DNA from: JAHFIW01 sp035495855
GTDB lineage: Bacteria; Patescibacteriota; Patescibacteriia; SG8-24
NCBI GenBank assembly: GCA_035495855.1
Contig: DATJFD010000078.1
Coordinates: forward strand, 1 to 30,186
Length of the DNA stretch: 30,186 bases
Reading direction: 5' to 3'
Position 1 is the first letter of the stretch; each line of letters starts with the position of its first letter. The position numbers and the translations under genes were made by a program. The notes below the pieces were generated by a model. It ran no database searches and was not told where the DNA came from. It saw only the letters and a list, made by a program, of their open reading frames with translations. Of the stretch, positions 8,653 through 20,011 are shown piece after piece.

Positions 8653-9792
8653 ATGCGCATCGGCATCGACGCCAGGTTCTACGGTTCCGTCGGCAAGGGT
8701 CTCGGGCGCTATACGAGCGAGCTCATCCGCCATCTGGAACAGGTCGACACGGAGAACGACTACGTGATCTTCCTGCGGCGGTCGAACTTCAACTCGTACG
8801 CCCCCAAGAACCCGCGCTTCACCAAGGTCCTGGCGGAGTACCCCTGGTACTCGTGGCGCGAGCAGGTGCTGTATCCCCTCTTCCTCCGGAAGTTCCGGCT
8901 GGACCTGGTGCACTTCCCGCACTTCAACGTGCCGTTCTTCTACCGGCGGAAGTACGCGGTGACGGTGCACGACCTGATCCTACTGTCGCATCCGACGACG
9001 CGCGCGACGCGGCTCGGCCCGCTCGCGTTCTGGGTGAAGTACCGGTTCTACCTGCTGGTGATCAGGCGCGCCATCGCCGACGCGGCCGCGGTCATCACGG
9101 TCTCCCATTGGACGAAAAAAGAGATCATCGAACGGTTCCCGTTCGCGAAACAAAAAAACATCGTCGTCACGTACGAAGCGTGCGCCCCGTCGCTCAAGGC
9201 CGGGGAAGCCCTGCTGCCGGAAAGGGAAAAAGGCTCGCCGTTCATCCTGTACGTCGGCAACGCCTATCCGCACAAGAACCTTGAACGCCTGCTCGCGGCT
9301 TTCGCCAAGTTCCGGAACGCCGGCCATGGCGAATGGCGGCTCGTGCTCGTCGGCGCGGAAGACTACTTCTACGCGCGGCTGAAGCGCGAGGCGTCCGGAC
9401 GGCAACTCGACGACCGCGTCACGTTCTACGGCCACGCCACGGACGAGCAGCTCGCCTCGCTCTATCGCACCGCGTCGTTCTATGCCTTCCCGTCCCTCTG
9501 CGAGGGGTTCGGCCTGCCGCCGCTCGAGGCGATGTGCCATGGCCTGCCGGTGGCCTCGTCCAAGGCGACCTGCATGCCGGAGATCCTCGGCGACGCCGCG
9601 CTCTACTTCGATCCGAACAGCGAGGACGACATGGCCGCCGCGTTCGGCAGGATGGCGGACGACGACGAACTCCGGCATCGCCTCGCGCACCATGGCGTCG
9701 AGCACGCCAAGAAGTTCGACTGGAAGACCTGCGCGGTGCAGACCCGGGCCGCCTACATGAAGGCGCTCGCATCAGTTCCACCCCATGCATAA
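8653..9792 (+). CDS. Family 4 glycosyltransferase (GT-B fold)
   Basis: This is a 379-residue GT4 enzyme that probably adds a sugar to a cell-surface polysaccharide or glycolipid; donor and acceptor cannot be read from the sequence. It starts MRIGIDARFYG and has a glycine-rich acceptor-side loop (GSVGKGLGRYTSEL). In the C-terminal Rossmann domain it has GNAYPHKNLERLL and the E-x7-E motif in CEGFGLPPLEAM (Glu284 and Glu292). The ATG at 8653 matches family N-termini; an in-frame GTG at 8560 would add 31 residues that look like leader and lie inside the promoter. The next gene starts 8 nt before this one ends, so the two are translationally coupled. Confidence 0.9.
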   Translation: MRIGIDARFYGSVGKGLGRYTSELIRHLEQVDTENDYVIFLRRSNFNSYAPKNPRFTKVLAEYPWYSWREQVLYPLFLRKFRLDLVHFPHFNVPFFYRRKYAVTVHDLILLSHPTTRATRLGPLAFWVKYRFYLLVIRRAIADAAAVITVSHWTKKEIIERFPFAKQKNIVVTYEACAPSLKAGEALLPEREKGSPFILYVGNAYPHKNLERLLAAFAKFRNAGHGEWRLVLVGAEDYFYARLKREASGRQLDDRVTFYGHATDEQLASLYRTASFYAFPSLCEGFGLPPLEAMCHGLPVASSKATCMPEILGDAALYFDPNSEDDMAAAFGRMADDDELRHRLAHHGVEHAKKFDWKTCAVQTRAAYMKALASVPPHA

Positions 9793-12415
9793 GCTCGCGT
9801 TCACGCCCAACGATACCGATCCGAACCGCCGCCGCGCGGGCGGTGTCGCCGTGCGCGAACGCAAACCGCAGCGCAAGAATCACGTCTCGGAGCACGTCCT
9901 CGACCTGAAGAAGTCCGAGGCCGGCAGGAAGCAGCCCGCGCCTCCGAAAGTCGCGCCGCCGCCGTCCGCGCCCCGCGGCGTGTTCGGCAGGATCCGGCAC
10001 ATGCTCGACGAGAAGATCCATCTGCACGACCTGCGGATGCGGACCTTGTCGATCCGGCCGCGCGGCTGGAAGGATTTCCCGCCCGCCGGCGCGACGACGA
10101 TGTTCCAGGCGGTGCGCATGACCGCATCGCGGTTCTTCAACGAGCATCCGCTGGCCGAGCTCACTGTCGTGAGCGCGATCCATCTCACCGCCCTGACCGT
10201 CTGGCACCTCGTGAAGTTCCCGGTGACGTTCTTCGCCGCGCGCGCGGAACGCGTCCGCGCGGAGGAGCCCGCGGCGACCATCGAGGCCGCGCCGGCGTTC
10301 CTGCCGCTGCTCATCCTGCCCGAGCCCGTCGTCGAGGCCGCGCCCGCGGTCGTCGAGATCCCCGAACCGGAACGACCCAAGCTCCCGCCGCTCTCCGCCT
10401 GGCGCTGGTTCCCGCTGCAGCTGCAGCCGGGCTGGCAGCGGAGCGTGGGCGGTTTCGCGGCCATCGGGCTGCTGCTCATCCTGCCGCTCGGCGTCTATGG
10501 TTCCATCGGCAGCCTGCGCGACGGCAAGGACCGGCTTGTCTCGGAGAGCGTCGAAGCGATGGGGCTTCTCAAGGCCGCGGGCGAAGCGGCCAACAGCCAT
10601 GACTTCAACGGCGCGAGCGAGGCCTTCGGCCAGGCACGCGACAACTTCGATGACGCCAAGAAGCGCCTCGGCGCGCTCGCGACCATGCTCAACGCTGCGC
10701 CGTCGGTGCTGCCAGGCACGCCGATCTCCGCGGTCGGCCCGCTCCTGAACGCGGGACGCGAGGTCGCGGCCGGCGGCGAACGCCTCTCGACCGGGCTCGC
10801 CGCGCTCGAGGCCGCCGACGAACCTTCGCAGAAGCTCGACGCGGTGAAGGGTTATCTCCGCGACGCGCTGCCCCACCTCGAGAAGGCCAGCCGCGAGATC
10901 GCCAGGGTCTCGCCGGACGCCGTCCCCGAGGCGTACCGCAGCCGCGTCACCGACGCGCAGACCGAGATCCCGCGCCTGACCGCCTCCGTCCGCAAGGCCA
11001 ACGCCGTCGCCGACGTGCTCGGCGACCTCATGGGCAGCGGCGCGCCCAAGCGCTACCTCGTCATCTTCCAGAACAACGCCGAACTGCGCCCGACCGGCGG
11101 CTTCATGGGCAGCTTCGCGCTCGTGGACGTCCACGACGGCAAAGTGAAGAACATGGAGATACCCGGCGGCGGCACCTACGACCTCAAGGGCAGCCTGACC
11201 GCGAAGCTGGCCTCGCCGCAGCCGCTCCACCTCATCAACCAGCACTGGCAGTTCCAGGACGCGAACTGGTATCCCGACTTCCCGACGTCCGCCCGCCAGA
11301 TCGAGTGGTTCTACGGCAAGAGCAAGGGGCCGTCCATCGACGGCGTCATCGCCATGACCGCGACGTTCATGGAGAAGCTGCTCGCGGTCACCGGTCCGAT
11401 CCCGATGCCGGAGTACGGCAAGACGATCACGGCGCAGAACTTCTTCTACGAGACCCAGAAGGCGGTGGAGATGGACTACGACAAGGCCGAGAACAGGCCG
11501 AAGCAGTTCATCGCCGACCTCGCGCCGAAGGTGCTCGAACGGATCATGGGCGCGGACCGCGGCAAGTTCATGGCGCTCGCGGGCACGCTCGACGAAAGCC
11601 TGACGAAGAAGGACATCCAGCTCTGGATGAAGGACGACGCCGTGCAGGCGCGTCTCGCGGGGCTCGGCTGGACCGGCGAGATGAAGCCGGCCGAGAGCGA
11701 TTACCTGTACGTGGTCCACACCAACATCGCCGGCCAGAAGACCGACCTCGTCATGAAGGACGACGTGCATCACTCGGTGAAGGTCCTCGCCGACGGCACC
11801 GGCATCGTGACGCTGACCATCTCGCGGACGCACACCGGCCAGAAGAACGCGCTCTTCAGCGGCGTACGCAACGTCGATTACCTGCGCGTCTACGTGCCCG
11901 AGGGCAGCTCCCTCGTCGAAGCGCGCGGTTTCCGGTCGCCTGATCCGAAGCTCTTCAAGATCACCGACGCCGCCGACGCGGAGGACCCGGCCATCGCCGC
12001 GCAGGACCGCGACGCGAAGATCGACCGCGCCTCGGGCACGAGCGTGAGCGAAGAGGGCGGCCGGACGGTCTTCGGCAACTGGGTGCAGACCGACCCCGGC
12101 GAGACCTCCGTCGTCACCCTGGTCTACCAGTTGCCGGCGGGCGCCATCGGCGTCACGCATCCGGACAAGGGGCGCCTCTCGTCGCTCTACGGCAAGCTCG
12201 GCGTCGCCGCGCATGACCGGCTCTCGTACTCGCTCCTCGTGCAGAAACAGGCGGGCGCGAACACCGCGGCCTTCACCTCGAGCGTCGACCTCCCCCGCGG
12301 CTACTACCCGTCAAAGCTCGAGCCCGCCCGCAAGGAAGACGAGCGCGGCCGCTGGACCACCCGCATCGACCTCGACAGGGACGCGTTCTTCGGGACCGTC
12401 GCCGAATCGCAATGA
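9785..12415 (+). CDS. DUF4012 domain membrane protein
   Basis: This 876-residue protein has a basic, Ala/Pro-rich N-terminal part of about 218 residues, a clear membrane segment at roughly 220-242 (FAAIGLLLILPLGVYG), and a long extracellular part. The DUF4012 signature YLVIFQNNAELRPTGGFMGS is near residue 422. A weaker hydrophobic stretch around 123-148 could be a second membrane segment. DUF4012 proteins are common in Patescibacteria and some Gram-positives, often near surface-polysaccharide genes; their biochemical role is not established. It overlaps the glycosyltransferase by 8 nt and is followed 3 nt later by another single-span surface protein, so the three are one transcript and probably one envelope function. 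Confidence 0.9.
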   Translation: MHKLAFTPNDTDPNRRRAGGVAVRERKPQRKNHVSEHVLDLKKSEAGRKQPAPPKVAPPPSAPRGVFGRIRHMLDEKIHLHDLRMRTLSIRPRGWKDFPPAGATTMFQAVRMTASRFFNEHPLAELTVVSAIHLTALTVWHLVKFPVTFFAARAERVRAEEPAATIEAAPAFLPLLILPEPVVEAAPAVVEIPEPERPKLPPLSAWRWFPLQLQPGWQRSVGGFAAIGLLLILPLGVYGSIGSLRDGKDRLVSESVEAMGLLKAAGEAANSHDFNGASEAFGQARDNFDDAKKRLGALATMLNAAPSVLPGTPISAVGPLLNAGREVAAGGERLSTGLAALEAADEPSQKLDAVKGYLRDALPHLEKASREIARVSPDAVPEAYRSRVTDAQTEIPRLTASVRKANAVADVLGDLMGSGAPKRYLVIFQNNAELRPTGGFMGSFALVDVHDGKVKNMEIPGGGTYDLKGSLTAKLASPQPLHLINQHWQFQDANWYPDFPTSARQIEWFYGKSKGPSIDGVIAMTATFMEKLLAVTGPIPMPEYGKTITAQNFFYETQKAVEMDYDKAENRPKQFIADLAPKVLERIMGADRGKFMALAGTLDESLTKKDIQLWMKDDAVQARLAGLGWTGEMKPAESDYLYVVHTNIAGQKTDLVMKDDVHHSVKVLADGTGIVTLTISRTHTGQKNALFSGVRNVDYLRVYVPEGSSLVEARGFRSPDPKLFKITDAADAEDPAIAAQDRDAKIDRASGTSVSEEGGRTVFGNWVQTDPGETSVVTLVYQLPAGAIGVTHPDKGRLSSLYGKLGVAAHDRLSYSLLVQKQAGANTAAFTSSVDLPRGYYPSKLEPARKEDERGRWTTRIDLDRDAFFGTVAESQ

Positions 12416-12418
12416 GCT

Positions 12419-14377
12419 ATGAGCCCGAAGAAGAAACCGCAGCCGGCGCCCGAAGCGCCGTCCACGCCCCCGACCCCTCCGCCGCCTTCCCTGCCGCCTG
12501 AGATCGCGCAGGTTCCGCCCCCGAACCCGGAGGACGCGGCCGTCGCCGAGCACAAGAAGGAGCTCGACAGCGAGCTCCAGAGCATCTACGACCAGGAAGG
12601 CTCCTCCGCCAAGCCGGACATGACGCGCCTCGACCAGGCGCGCCATTCGACCATCCGCAAGGTCCTCATCGGCCTCATGGTGTTCTTCGCGGTCCTCGCC
12701 GCCGTGTCTTGGGCCGGCGTCTTTTTCTTCACGGGCGCCGGGGCCAAGTTCAGCGGCGAAGGCGTGAAACTCGAGATCGAGGGTCCGACCGAAGTGAAGA
12801 GCGGCGAGCTCGTGACCTACGGCATCCGTTACGAGAACGGCGAGAAGATCGCGCTCGGCACCTCGCAGATGGAGGTCCGCCTTCCCAAGTCGTTCAAGGT
12901 GCAATCGACCGAGCCCGCGTCCGGCGAGGACGGCTGGAGCATCGGGTCCATCGCGCCGGGCAAGGACGGCATCATCACCATCAAGGGCGTGTTCATCGCG
13001 CCCATCGACCGCGAGTTCGACCTGCAGGCGATCCTCACGTACCGCCCCGCCGACTTCAATTCCGAGTTCCAGAAGGTGTCGACCAAGGGCATCAAGATCG
13101 CCGGTTCCGTCATCGACCTGTCGGTGACGGGCCCCCCGAAGGTGCTGCCCGGCGACAAGGTCACCATCACCTACGCTTTCAAAAACGCGTCCGACAGCTC
13201 GTTCGAACACCTCAAGCTGCACGGCCTCTATCCGCCGACGTTCATCCCCGAGACGACCGATCCCGCGACCGTCGACAGCGACATGAAGGAGTGGGACATC
13301 GCCAAGCTCGATCCCGGCGCCGAAGGCAAAGTGAGCGTGACCGGCTCGTTCTCTTCCGACGCGGAAGGCGCGCAGGAAGTGAAGGGCCAGGTCGGGTTCC
13401 TCGGCCCCGATGACGAGTTCCAGCTGCAGAAGGAGGCTTCGTTCTCGGCCGACGTGCTCAAGGGCGACCTCGTCACGGCGCTCATCCTGAACGGCAAGGC
13501 CGACGCCCAGCCGCTGCGGTTCGGCGACATGCTGCGCTACGCGGTCACCTACAAGAACACCGGCACCGTGACGCTCGGCGACGTGGTGCTCACCGTCACG
13601 CTCGACGACCTGCCGCAGGGCAAGGTTGTCGACTGGACGAAGCTCGAAGACAGGGCCAAGGGCGTTCGTGACGGGAACAAGATATCCTGGTCCAAGAAGC
13701 AGGTCCCGTCGCTCGCCAAGGTGGAGGCGGGCGAAGAAGGGACGCTGGACTTCCAGGTGCCGACCATCGACAAGCCGATCGAGGGTTCAAAGGAGGTCGA
13801 CTACCAGGTCACGAGCTGGCTCGAGGCGTCGATCGGCTCCATCGACAACGCCGAGGTGTCGCGCACTGCCAAGACGGCGCCGATCGTCGCCAAGATGGTC
13901 AGCGACGCGGCGTTCGCGGCCGAAGCGCGCTACTTCAACGCCGACAACATCCCGGTCGGTTCCGGTCCGCTCCCGCCGAAGGTCGGCCAGGCCACGACCT
14001 ATCGCGTCTTCTGGACGCTCACGAACTCCCTGCACGAACTGACCGATCTCAAGATCTCGGCGAAGCTCCCTCCGAACGTGACCTGGACGGGTCTCTCGAA
14101 GGTCGACGCGGGCACGGTCCAGTTCGACGCCGCCGACGAAAAGATGATCTGGACGCTCAATTGGATGCCCGTGACCATCAAGACGCTGAGCATCAGCTTC
14201 GACGTCGCCATCACGCCGACCGAGGACCAGAAGGGCAAATCGCCGACACTGGTCGACGGCGCCATCTTCGAGGCGATCGACAAGCGCAACGGCTGGCCCA
14301 TCCTGCTCTCCTGGCCGCCGCTCACGACCGCGCTCGAGAACGACACCGGCGCGGCGGGCAAGGGGAAAGTGGAGTGA
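12419..14377 (+). CDS. Single-span surface protein with DUF11-like beta-sandwich repeats
   Basis: This 652-residue protein has a proline-rich cytoplasmic tail of about 40 residues, a charged segment, one membrane helix (about 81-106, VLIGLMVFFAVLAAVSWAGV) and a long outside region. I see about four DUF11/CARDB-like units. They carry phrases such as GPTEVKSGELVTYGIRYEN, GPPKVLPGDKVTITYAFKN, LRFGDMLRYAVTYKNTG and ATTYRVFWTLTN, each followed by a predicted LP-x-x-F/V strand. Such modules usually act as spacers or adhesion domains on cell surfaces. It lies 3 nt after the DUF4012 gene and ends at a strong terminator, so it probably works with that protein at the membrane. The exact function is unknown. 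Confidence 0.85.
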   Translation: MSPKKKPQPAPEAPSTPPTPPPPSLPPEIAQVPPPNPEDAAVAEHKKELDSELQSIYDQEGSSAKPDMTRLDQARHSTIRKVLIGLMVFFAVLAAVSWAGVFFFTGAGAKFSGEGVKLEIEGPTEVKSGELVTYGIRYENGEKIALGTSQMEVRLPKSFKVQSTEPASGEDGWSIGSIAPGKDGIITIKGVFIAPIDREFDLQAILTYRPADFNSEFQKVSTKGIKIAGSVIDLSVTGPPKVLPGDKVTITYAFKNASDSSFEHLKLHGLYPPTFIPETTDPATVDSDMKEWDIAKLDPGAEGKVSVTGSFSSDAEGAQEVKGQVGFLGPDDEFQLQKEASFSADVLKGDLVTALILNGKADAQPLRFGDMLRYAVTYKNTGTVTLGDVVLTVTLDDLPQGKVVDWTKLEDRAKGVRDGNKISWSKKQVPSLAKVEAGEEGTLDFQVPTIDKPIEGSKEVDYQVTSWLEASIGSIDNAEVSRTAKTAPIVAKMVSDAAFAAEARYFNADNIPVGSGPLPPKVGQATTYRVFWTLTNSLHELTDLKISAKLPPNVTWTGLSKVDAGTVQFDAADEKMIWTLNWMPVTIKTLSISFDVAITPTEDQKGKSPTLVDGAIFEAIDKRNGWPILLSWPPLTTALENDTGAAGKGKVE

Positions 14378-14390
14378 ACCAAGGCAACGA

Positions 14391-14417
14391 AAAACCGGTC
14401 CATGCGACCGGTTTTTT
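14391..14417. terminator. Bidirectional terminator after the envelope operon
   Basis: ACCGGTC/GACCGGT around a five-base loop is flanked by A-rich sequence on the left and T6 on the right. It stops the plus-strand operon and could also stop minus-strand RNA from the tRNA cluster. Confidence 0.9.
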
Positions 14418-14420
14418 CGC

Positions 14421-14486
14421 GGTGCGCCAGCCAAGAATCGCCCCGCCACTTCTCTCTCATCAAAGAGGGCGGGGTCCCGCCACAGG
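14421..14486 (-). repeat. tRNA-Arg 3' fragment joined to a 46-bp repeat element (copy 1)
   Basis: Bases 14421-14440 are identical to 14663-14682, the 3' end of the intact tRNA-Arg up to the middle of its T-loop. At that point the tRNA sequence stops and a 46-bp element (14441-14486) begins. The element matches 29834-29879 at 42 of 46 positions. It contains a 7-bp inverted repeat (CCCCGCC/GGCGGGG) enclosing CTCT/AGAG. The 14378-14742 gap between coding genes holds this element, three hairpin terminators, an Arg-like pseudo-tRNA and tRNA-Arg. Confidence 0.8.
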
Positions 14487-14488
14487 AC

Positions 14489-14524
14489 AGTAAAAAGCCC
14501 TCGCATTCGCGACGGCTTTTTACT
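14489..14524 (-). terminator. Terminator after the Arg-like pseudo-tRNA
   Basis: A perfect 11-bp inverted repeat (AGTAAAAAGCC/GGCTTTTTACT) has a 14-base loop. It begins at the very base where the CCA end of the tRNA-like gene stops. Both arms carry five-base A/T runs, so it can act in either direction. Confidence 0.75.
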
Positions 14525-14596
14525 GGTGCACCCGCTAAGAATCGAACTTAGATCTCAGGCTTCGGAGGCCCGCATTCTAGCCGTCATGCGTGGTGC
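14524..14596 (-). pseudogene. Degenerate tRNA-Arg(CCG)-like gene
   Basis: On the minus strand the 3' half is a good tRNA: anticodon arm with loop CTCCGAA (anticodon CCG), T-arm CTAAG/CTTAG and an encoded CCA. Its stem differences from the intact tRNA-Arg are compensated on both strands. The 5' half is abnormal: acceptor positions 6 and 7 do not pair with the CGGGTGC 3' strand, the segment before the anticodon arm is two bases short, and the normal D-arm is replaced by at best CAT/ATG around ten bases. I read it as a decayed second Arg gene, but a non-canonical tRNA-like RNA is possible. Confidence 0.65.
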
Positions 14597-14632
14597 CTCT
14601 GGCACCCGCATTTCAAGATGTTTTTGGCATAG

Positions 14633-14656
14633 AAAAGACCGGTCACATGACCGGTC
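14633..14656 (-). terminator. Terminator downstream of tRNA-Arg(CCG)
   Basis: GACCGGTC occurs twice around ACAT, giving an 8-bp stem followed by TTTT on the minus strand. It starts 6 bp after the tRNA CCA end. Confidence 0.75.
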
Positions 14657-14661
14657 CTTTC

Positions 14662-14736
14662 TGGTGCGCCAGCCAAGAATCGAACTTGGATCACAAGCTT
14701 CGGAGGCTCGCATTCTATCCGTTGAACTACTGGCGC
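14662..14736 (-). tRNA. tRNA-Arg (anticodon CCG)
   Basis: A 75-nt cloverleaf: acceptor GCGCCAG/CTGGCGC, D-stem GTTC/GAAT, anticodon stem CGAGC/GCTTG with loop CTCCGAA (anticodon CCG, reads CGG), T-stem CCAAG/CTTGG with TTCGATT loop, encoded CCA. The 5' end lies 6 nt after the stop codon of the femX-like gene, so it is probably cut from the tail of the ileS-ruvA-femX transcript. Confidence 0.95.
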
Positions 14737-14742
14737 ATGCCT

Positions 14743-15813
14743 CTAAACGTTCCGAAAACGCTTCGCGTACCGGTAGACGGTATACCAAAGGGGGTCGCCT
14801 GGCAACTCCCAGGCCCCGAGATAGCTCACGCGTTTTCCGCCGAAACCCGTCTTGAACCGCGTGATGCCGGCCCAGGGATGCTCGGCGTCGTCGGTCGGCG
14901 CCACGCCCCAGAGGTCGTAGGCGGCGAGCCCGCGCTTCTTCGCTTCCTTCATGATCGTCCAATGCAGCAGGTTCGGCGCCATGAGCTGCCGGTGCGACGC
15001 GAGCGACGCGCCGTGCAGGTACGTCGCGGTCGCGCCGAACTCGCCGACGAGCGCGGCGGCGATCGGCTTGCCCTCATGCTCGGCGAAGACGAGCCGGACG
15101 CGCAGTCCCGCGCTCTTCTTGGCCGACAGCACGTCGATCATCGTCGCGTAATACGCCTTCTCATGCGTGTGGAACTTGTCGCGCGTGGCGGTCTCGGACA
15201 GCATCGACCAGAACAGGTCGATGTCCTCGCGGAGCGCCTGCGCATTGTCGTGCCGTCCCTCGCGCACCGTCACGCCGTGCTTCTCCGCCAAGCGTGCGTT
15301 GTAGCGCGTCTTGTGATGCATGCCGGCGAGCAGCTCTTCCTCGCTCTTCGTCAGCTCCATGATGACGGTATCGGCGGGCTGCACGGCCTTCACCGGACGG
15401 AAGCCCAAGGCGGCGATGTCCTCGACGGCGAGCGGCTCCGTGCCTGCTTCCCAGGGCCACTCGACGCGGGCGAACACCGCGCCTTCGCGCCGCACGGTCT
15501 CGCGCAGCGCGCCGGCGCAGGTCTGGACGAAGCCGCGAGCCGCGACGGGGCCATCGTCCAGCGCCACGACCGGCCCGCGCGGCAAGTAGGCGTAACGGCG
15601 TCCGAGCGGCAGCGTATGATAGATGAGCAGGAACTGCGCGATGGTGTCGGGATGCCCCTCCGTCTCACCCGGGCCGTCGACGCGGAAGCGGTACGCCTTG
15701 CGTCCGAGCGCCTCCTGGAACTGCGACCAGCCCCAGGATTGCAAAAAGCCGCCTCCGTGGCGGAGCACGAAGGCGTCCCATTCTTCTTCGTTCCTGGTGA
15801 CGTGGGTGAGCAT
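14743..15813 (-). CDS. FemAB-family peptidoglycan interpeptide-bridge aminoacyltransferase
   Basis: This 356-residue protein belongs to the FemA/FemB/FemX group, which transfers amino acids from aminoacyl-tRNA to the lipid-linked peptidoglycan precursor. FemAB proteins have paired GNAT-like domains. Family-like stretches include FLQSWGWSQFQEALGRKAYRF at the N-terminus, RYAYLPRGPVV, MHHKTRYNARLAEKHGV in the middle, and ATYLHGASLASHRQLMAPNLLHW with YDLWGVAP near the end. It is last in ileS-ruvA-femX and runs directly into tRNA-Arg. That neighbour is suggestive because Fem enzymes use charged tRNA, but arginine as the bridge residue is not supported by anything else here. The start is preceded by one arm of an intergenic hairpin, not by a Shine-Dalgarno sequence. 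Confidence 0.88.
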   Translation of the reverse strand: MLTHVTRNEEEWDAFVLRHGGGFLQSWGWSQFQEALGRKAYRFRVDGPGETEGHPDTIAQFLLIYHTLPLGRRYAYLPRGPVVALDDGPVAARGFVQTCAGALRETVRREGAVFARVEWPWEAGTEPLAVEDIAALGFRPVKAVQPADTVIMELTKSEEELLAGMHHKTRYNARLAEKHGVTVREGRHDNAQALREDIDLFWSMLSETATRDKFHTHEKAYYATMIDVLSAKKSAGLRVRLVFAEHEGKPIAAALVGEFGATATYLHGASLASHRQLMAPNLLHWTIMKEAKKRGLAAYDLWGVAPTDDAEHPWAGITRFKTGFGGKRVSYLGAWELPGDPLWYTVYRYAKRFRNV

Positions 15814-15818
15814 GTATG

Positions 15819-15893
15819 AGCGTTCAGCGTACAGTATTCAGCTTGCGGCGCTCAGGCTACGAACGACGCGCTGCACGCTGTACGCTGCACGCT
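15819..15893 (-). repeat. Hairpin with tandem-repeat arms between ruvA and the femX-like gene
   Basis: On the coding (minus) strand a 24-nt arm at 15893-15870, starting in the ruvA stop region, is built from AGCGTGC/AGCGTAC-type units. A complementary 24-nt arm lies at 15842-15819, ending five bases before the next ATG. Twenty of 24 positions pair, around a 27-base loop. Confidence 0.8.
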
Positions 15894-16439
15894 TTATTTT
15901 CCCAACACGCGCAGCGCGGCGCGGAGCCGGTCCTCGACCGATTTTTCCGATGGCGCGGCGGCGAGCGCGTCGCGCGCCTGGTCGCGTCCGTAGCCGAGGT
16001 TCACGAGCGCGTTCACGACCTCTTCGTCGCCGCCCTCGCCGATGGCCAGCTTCCCTTTGAGCTCGAGCACGATCTTCTGGGCGGTCTTCTTGCCGATGCC
16101 CGGCACGCGCGTGAGCCAGTCGACGTCGGCGCGATCGATGGTCGTCTCGATGTCCTTCACGGAGCCGAGCGCCAGGATGTTGAGCGCCATCTTCGGGCCG
16201 ATGCCGGAAATGGCGACGAGCTTGAGGAACAGCCGGTGCTCCGCCTGCGTCTGGAAGCCGTACAGTTCCCTGGCGTCCTCGCGAAGATGCTCGTGGGTCC
16301 AGAACCTGACGTCCGCGCCGGGCTTAAGGGCGGCGAGCGCGTTCTTGGACATGAACACCTGGTAGCCGACGCCGGCGGCCTCGACGACGGCGTAATGTTC
16401 CGCCCTATGCGTGACGTTCCCGGCGAGGGTGATGATCAT
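15894..16439 (-). CDS. ruvA: Holliday junction branch migration complex subunit RuvA
   Basis: RuvA tetramers bind the four-way junction and load the RuvB motor during recombinational repair. The 181-residue protein has the three expected parts: an OB-fold start (MIITLAGNVTHRAEHYAVVEAAGVGYQVFM), two helix-hairpin-helix motifs (ISGIGPKMALNIL and VPGIGKKTAQKIVLELKGKL) and a small C-terminal domain that contacts RuvB (EEVVNALVNLGYGRDQARDAL). The ATG at 16439 is chosen because MIITLAG matches family N-termini and lies 11 nt after the ileS stop. RuvB and RuvC are not in the window. Confidence 0.95.
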   Translation of the reverse strand: MIITLAGNVTHRAEHYAVVEAAGVGYQVFMSKNALAALKPGADVRFWTHEHLREDARELYGFQTQAEHRLFLKLVAISGIGPKMALNILALGSVKDIETTIDRADVDWLTRVPGIGKKTAQKIVLELKGKLAIGEGGDEEVVNALVNLGYGRDQARDALAAAPSEKSVEDRLRAALRVLGK

Positions 16440-16450
16440 ATGTCCCCAGT

Positions 16451-19912
<3,462 letters not shown>

Positions 19913-19922
19913 ACCATGTCGA

Positions 19923-19951
19923 AATGTACCGTCAACGGCCGGTTCCTTCAA
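19923..19951 (-). promoter_or_regulatory. Candidate ileS promoter giving a near-leaderless mRNA
   Basis: TTGAAG (19951-19946) and TACATT (19928-19923) are 17 bp apart on the minus strand. Transcription would start near 19916, only about 4 nt before the ATG. No T-box leader fits in that space. Confidence 0.45.
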
Positions 19952-19980
19952 GCCGGGACCCCGGCTGCGTCCCTCTCTAT

Positions 19981-20007
19981 ATATAAAAGAAGGGCCGGGG
20001 GCCCTTC
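19981..20007 (-). terminator. Terminator of the Cys/His/Asp protein gene
   Basis: An 8-bp stem GAAGGGCC/GGCCCTTC with a three-base loop is followed on the minus strand by TTTTATATAT. It starts 4 nt after the stop codon and insulates ileS. Confidence 0.88.
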
Positions 20008-20011
20008 ATGC

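Noticed and set aside
14453..14506. Shared peptide DPALFDER...AGRF encoded by both copies of the 46-bp element
   Set aside because: The frame runs into tRNA fragments and terminators, has no ribosome site, and the element's mismatches are better explained as structured non-coding DNA.
19913..19980. T-box leader for ileS
   Set aside because: There is no room for specifier and antiterminator stems between the upstream terminator and the start codon; the short palindrome at 19951 is not T-box-like.
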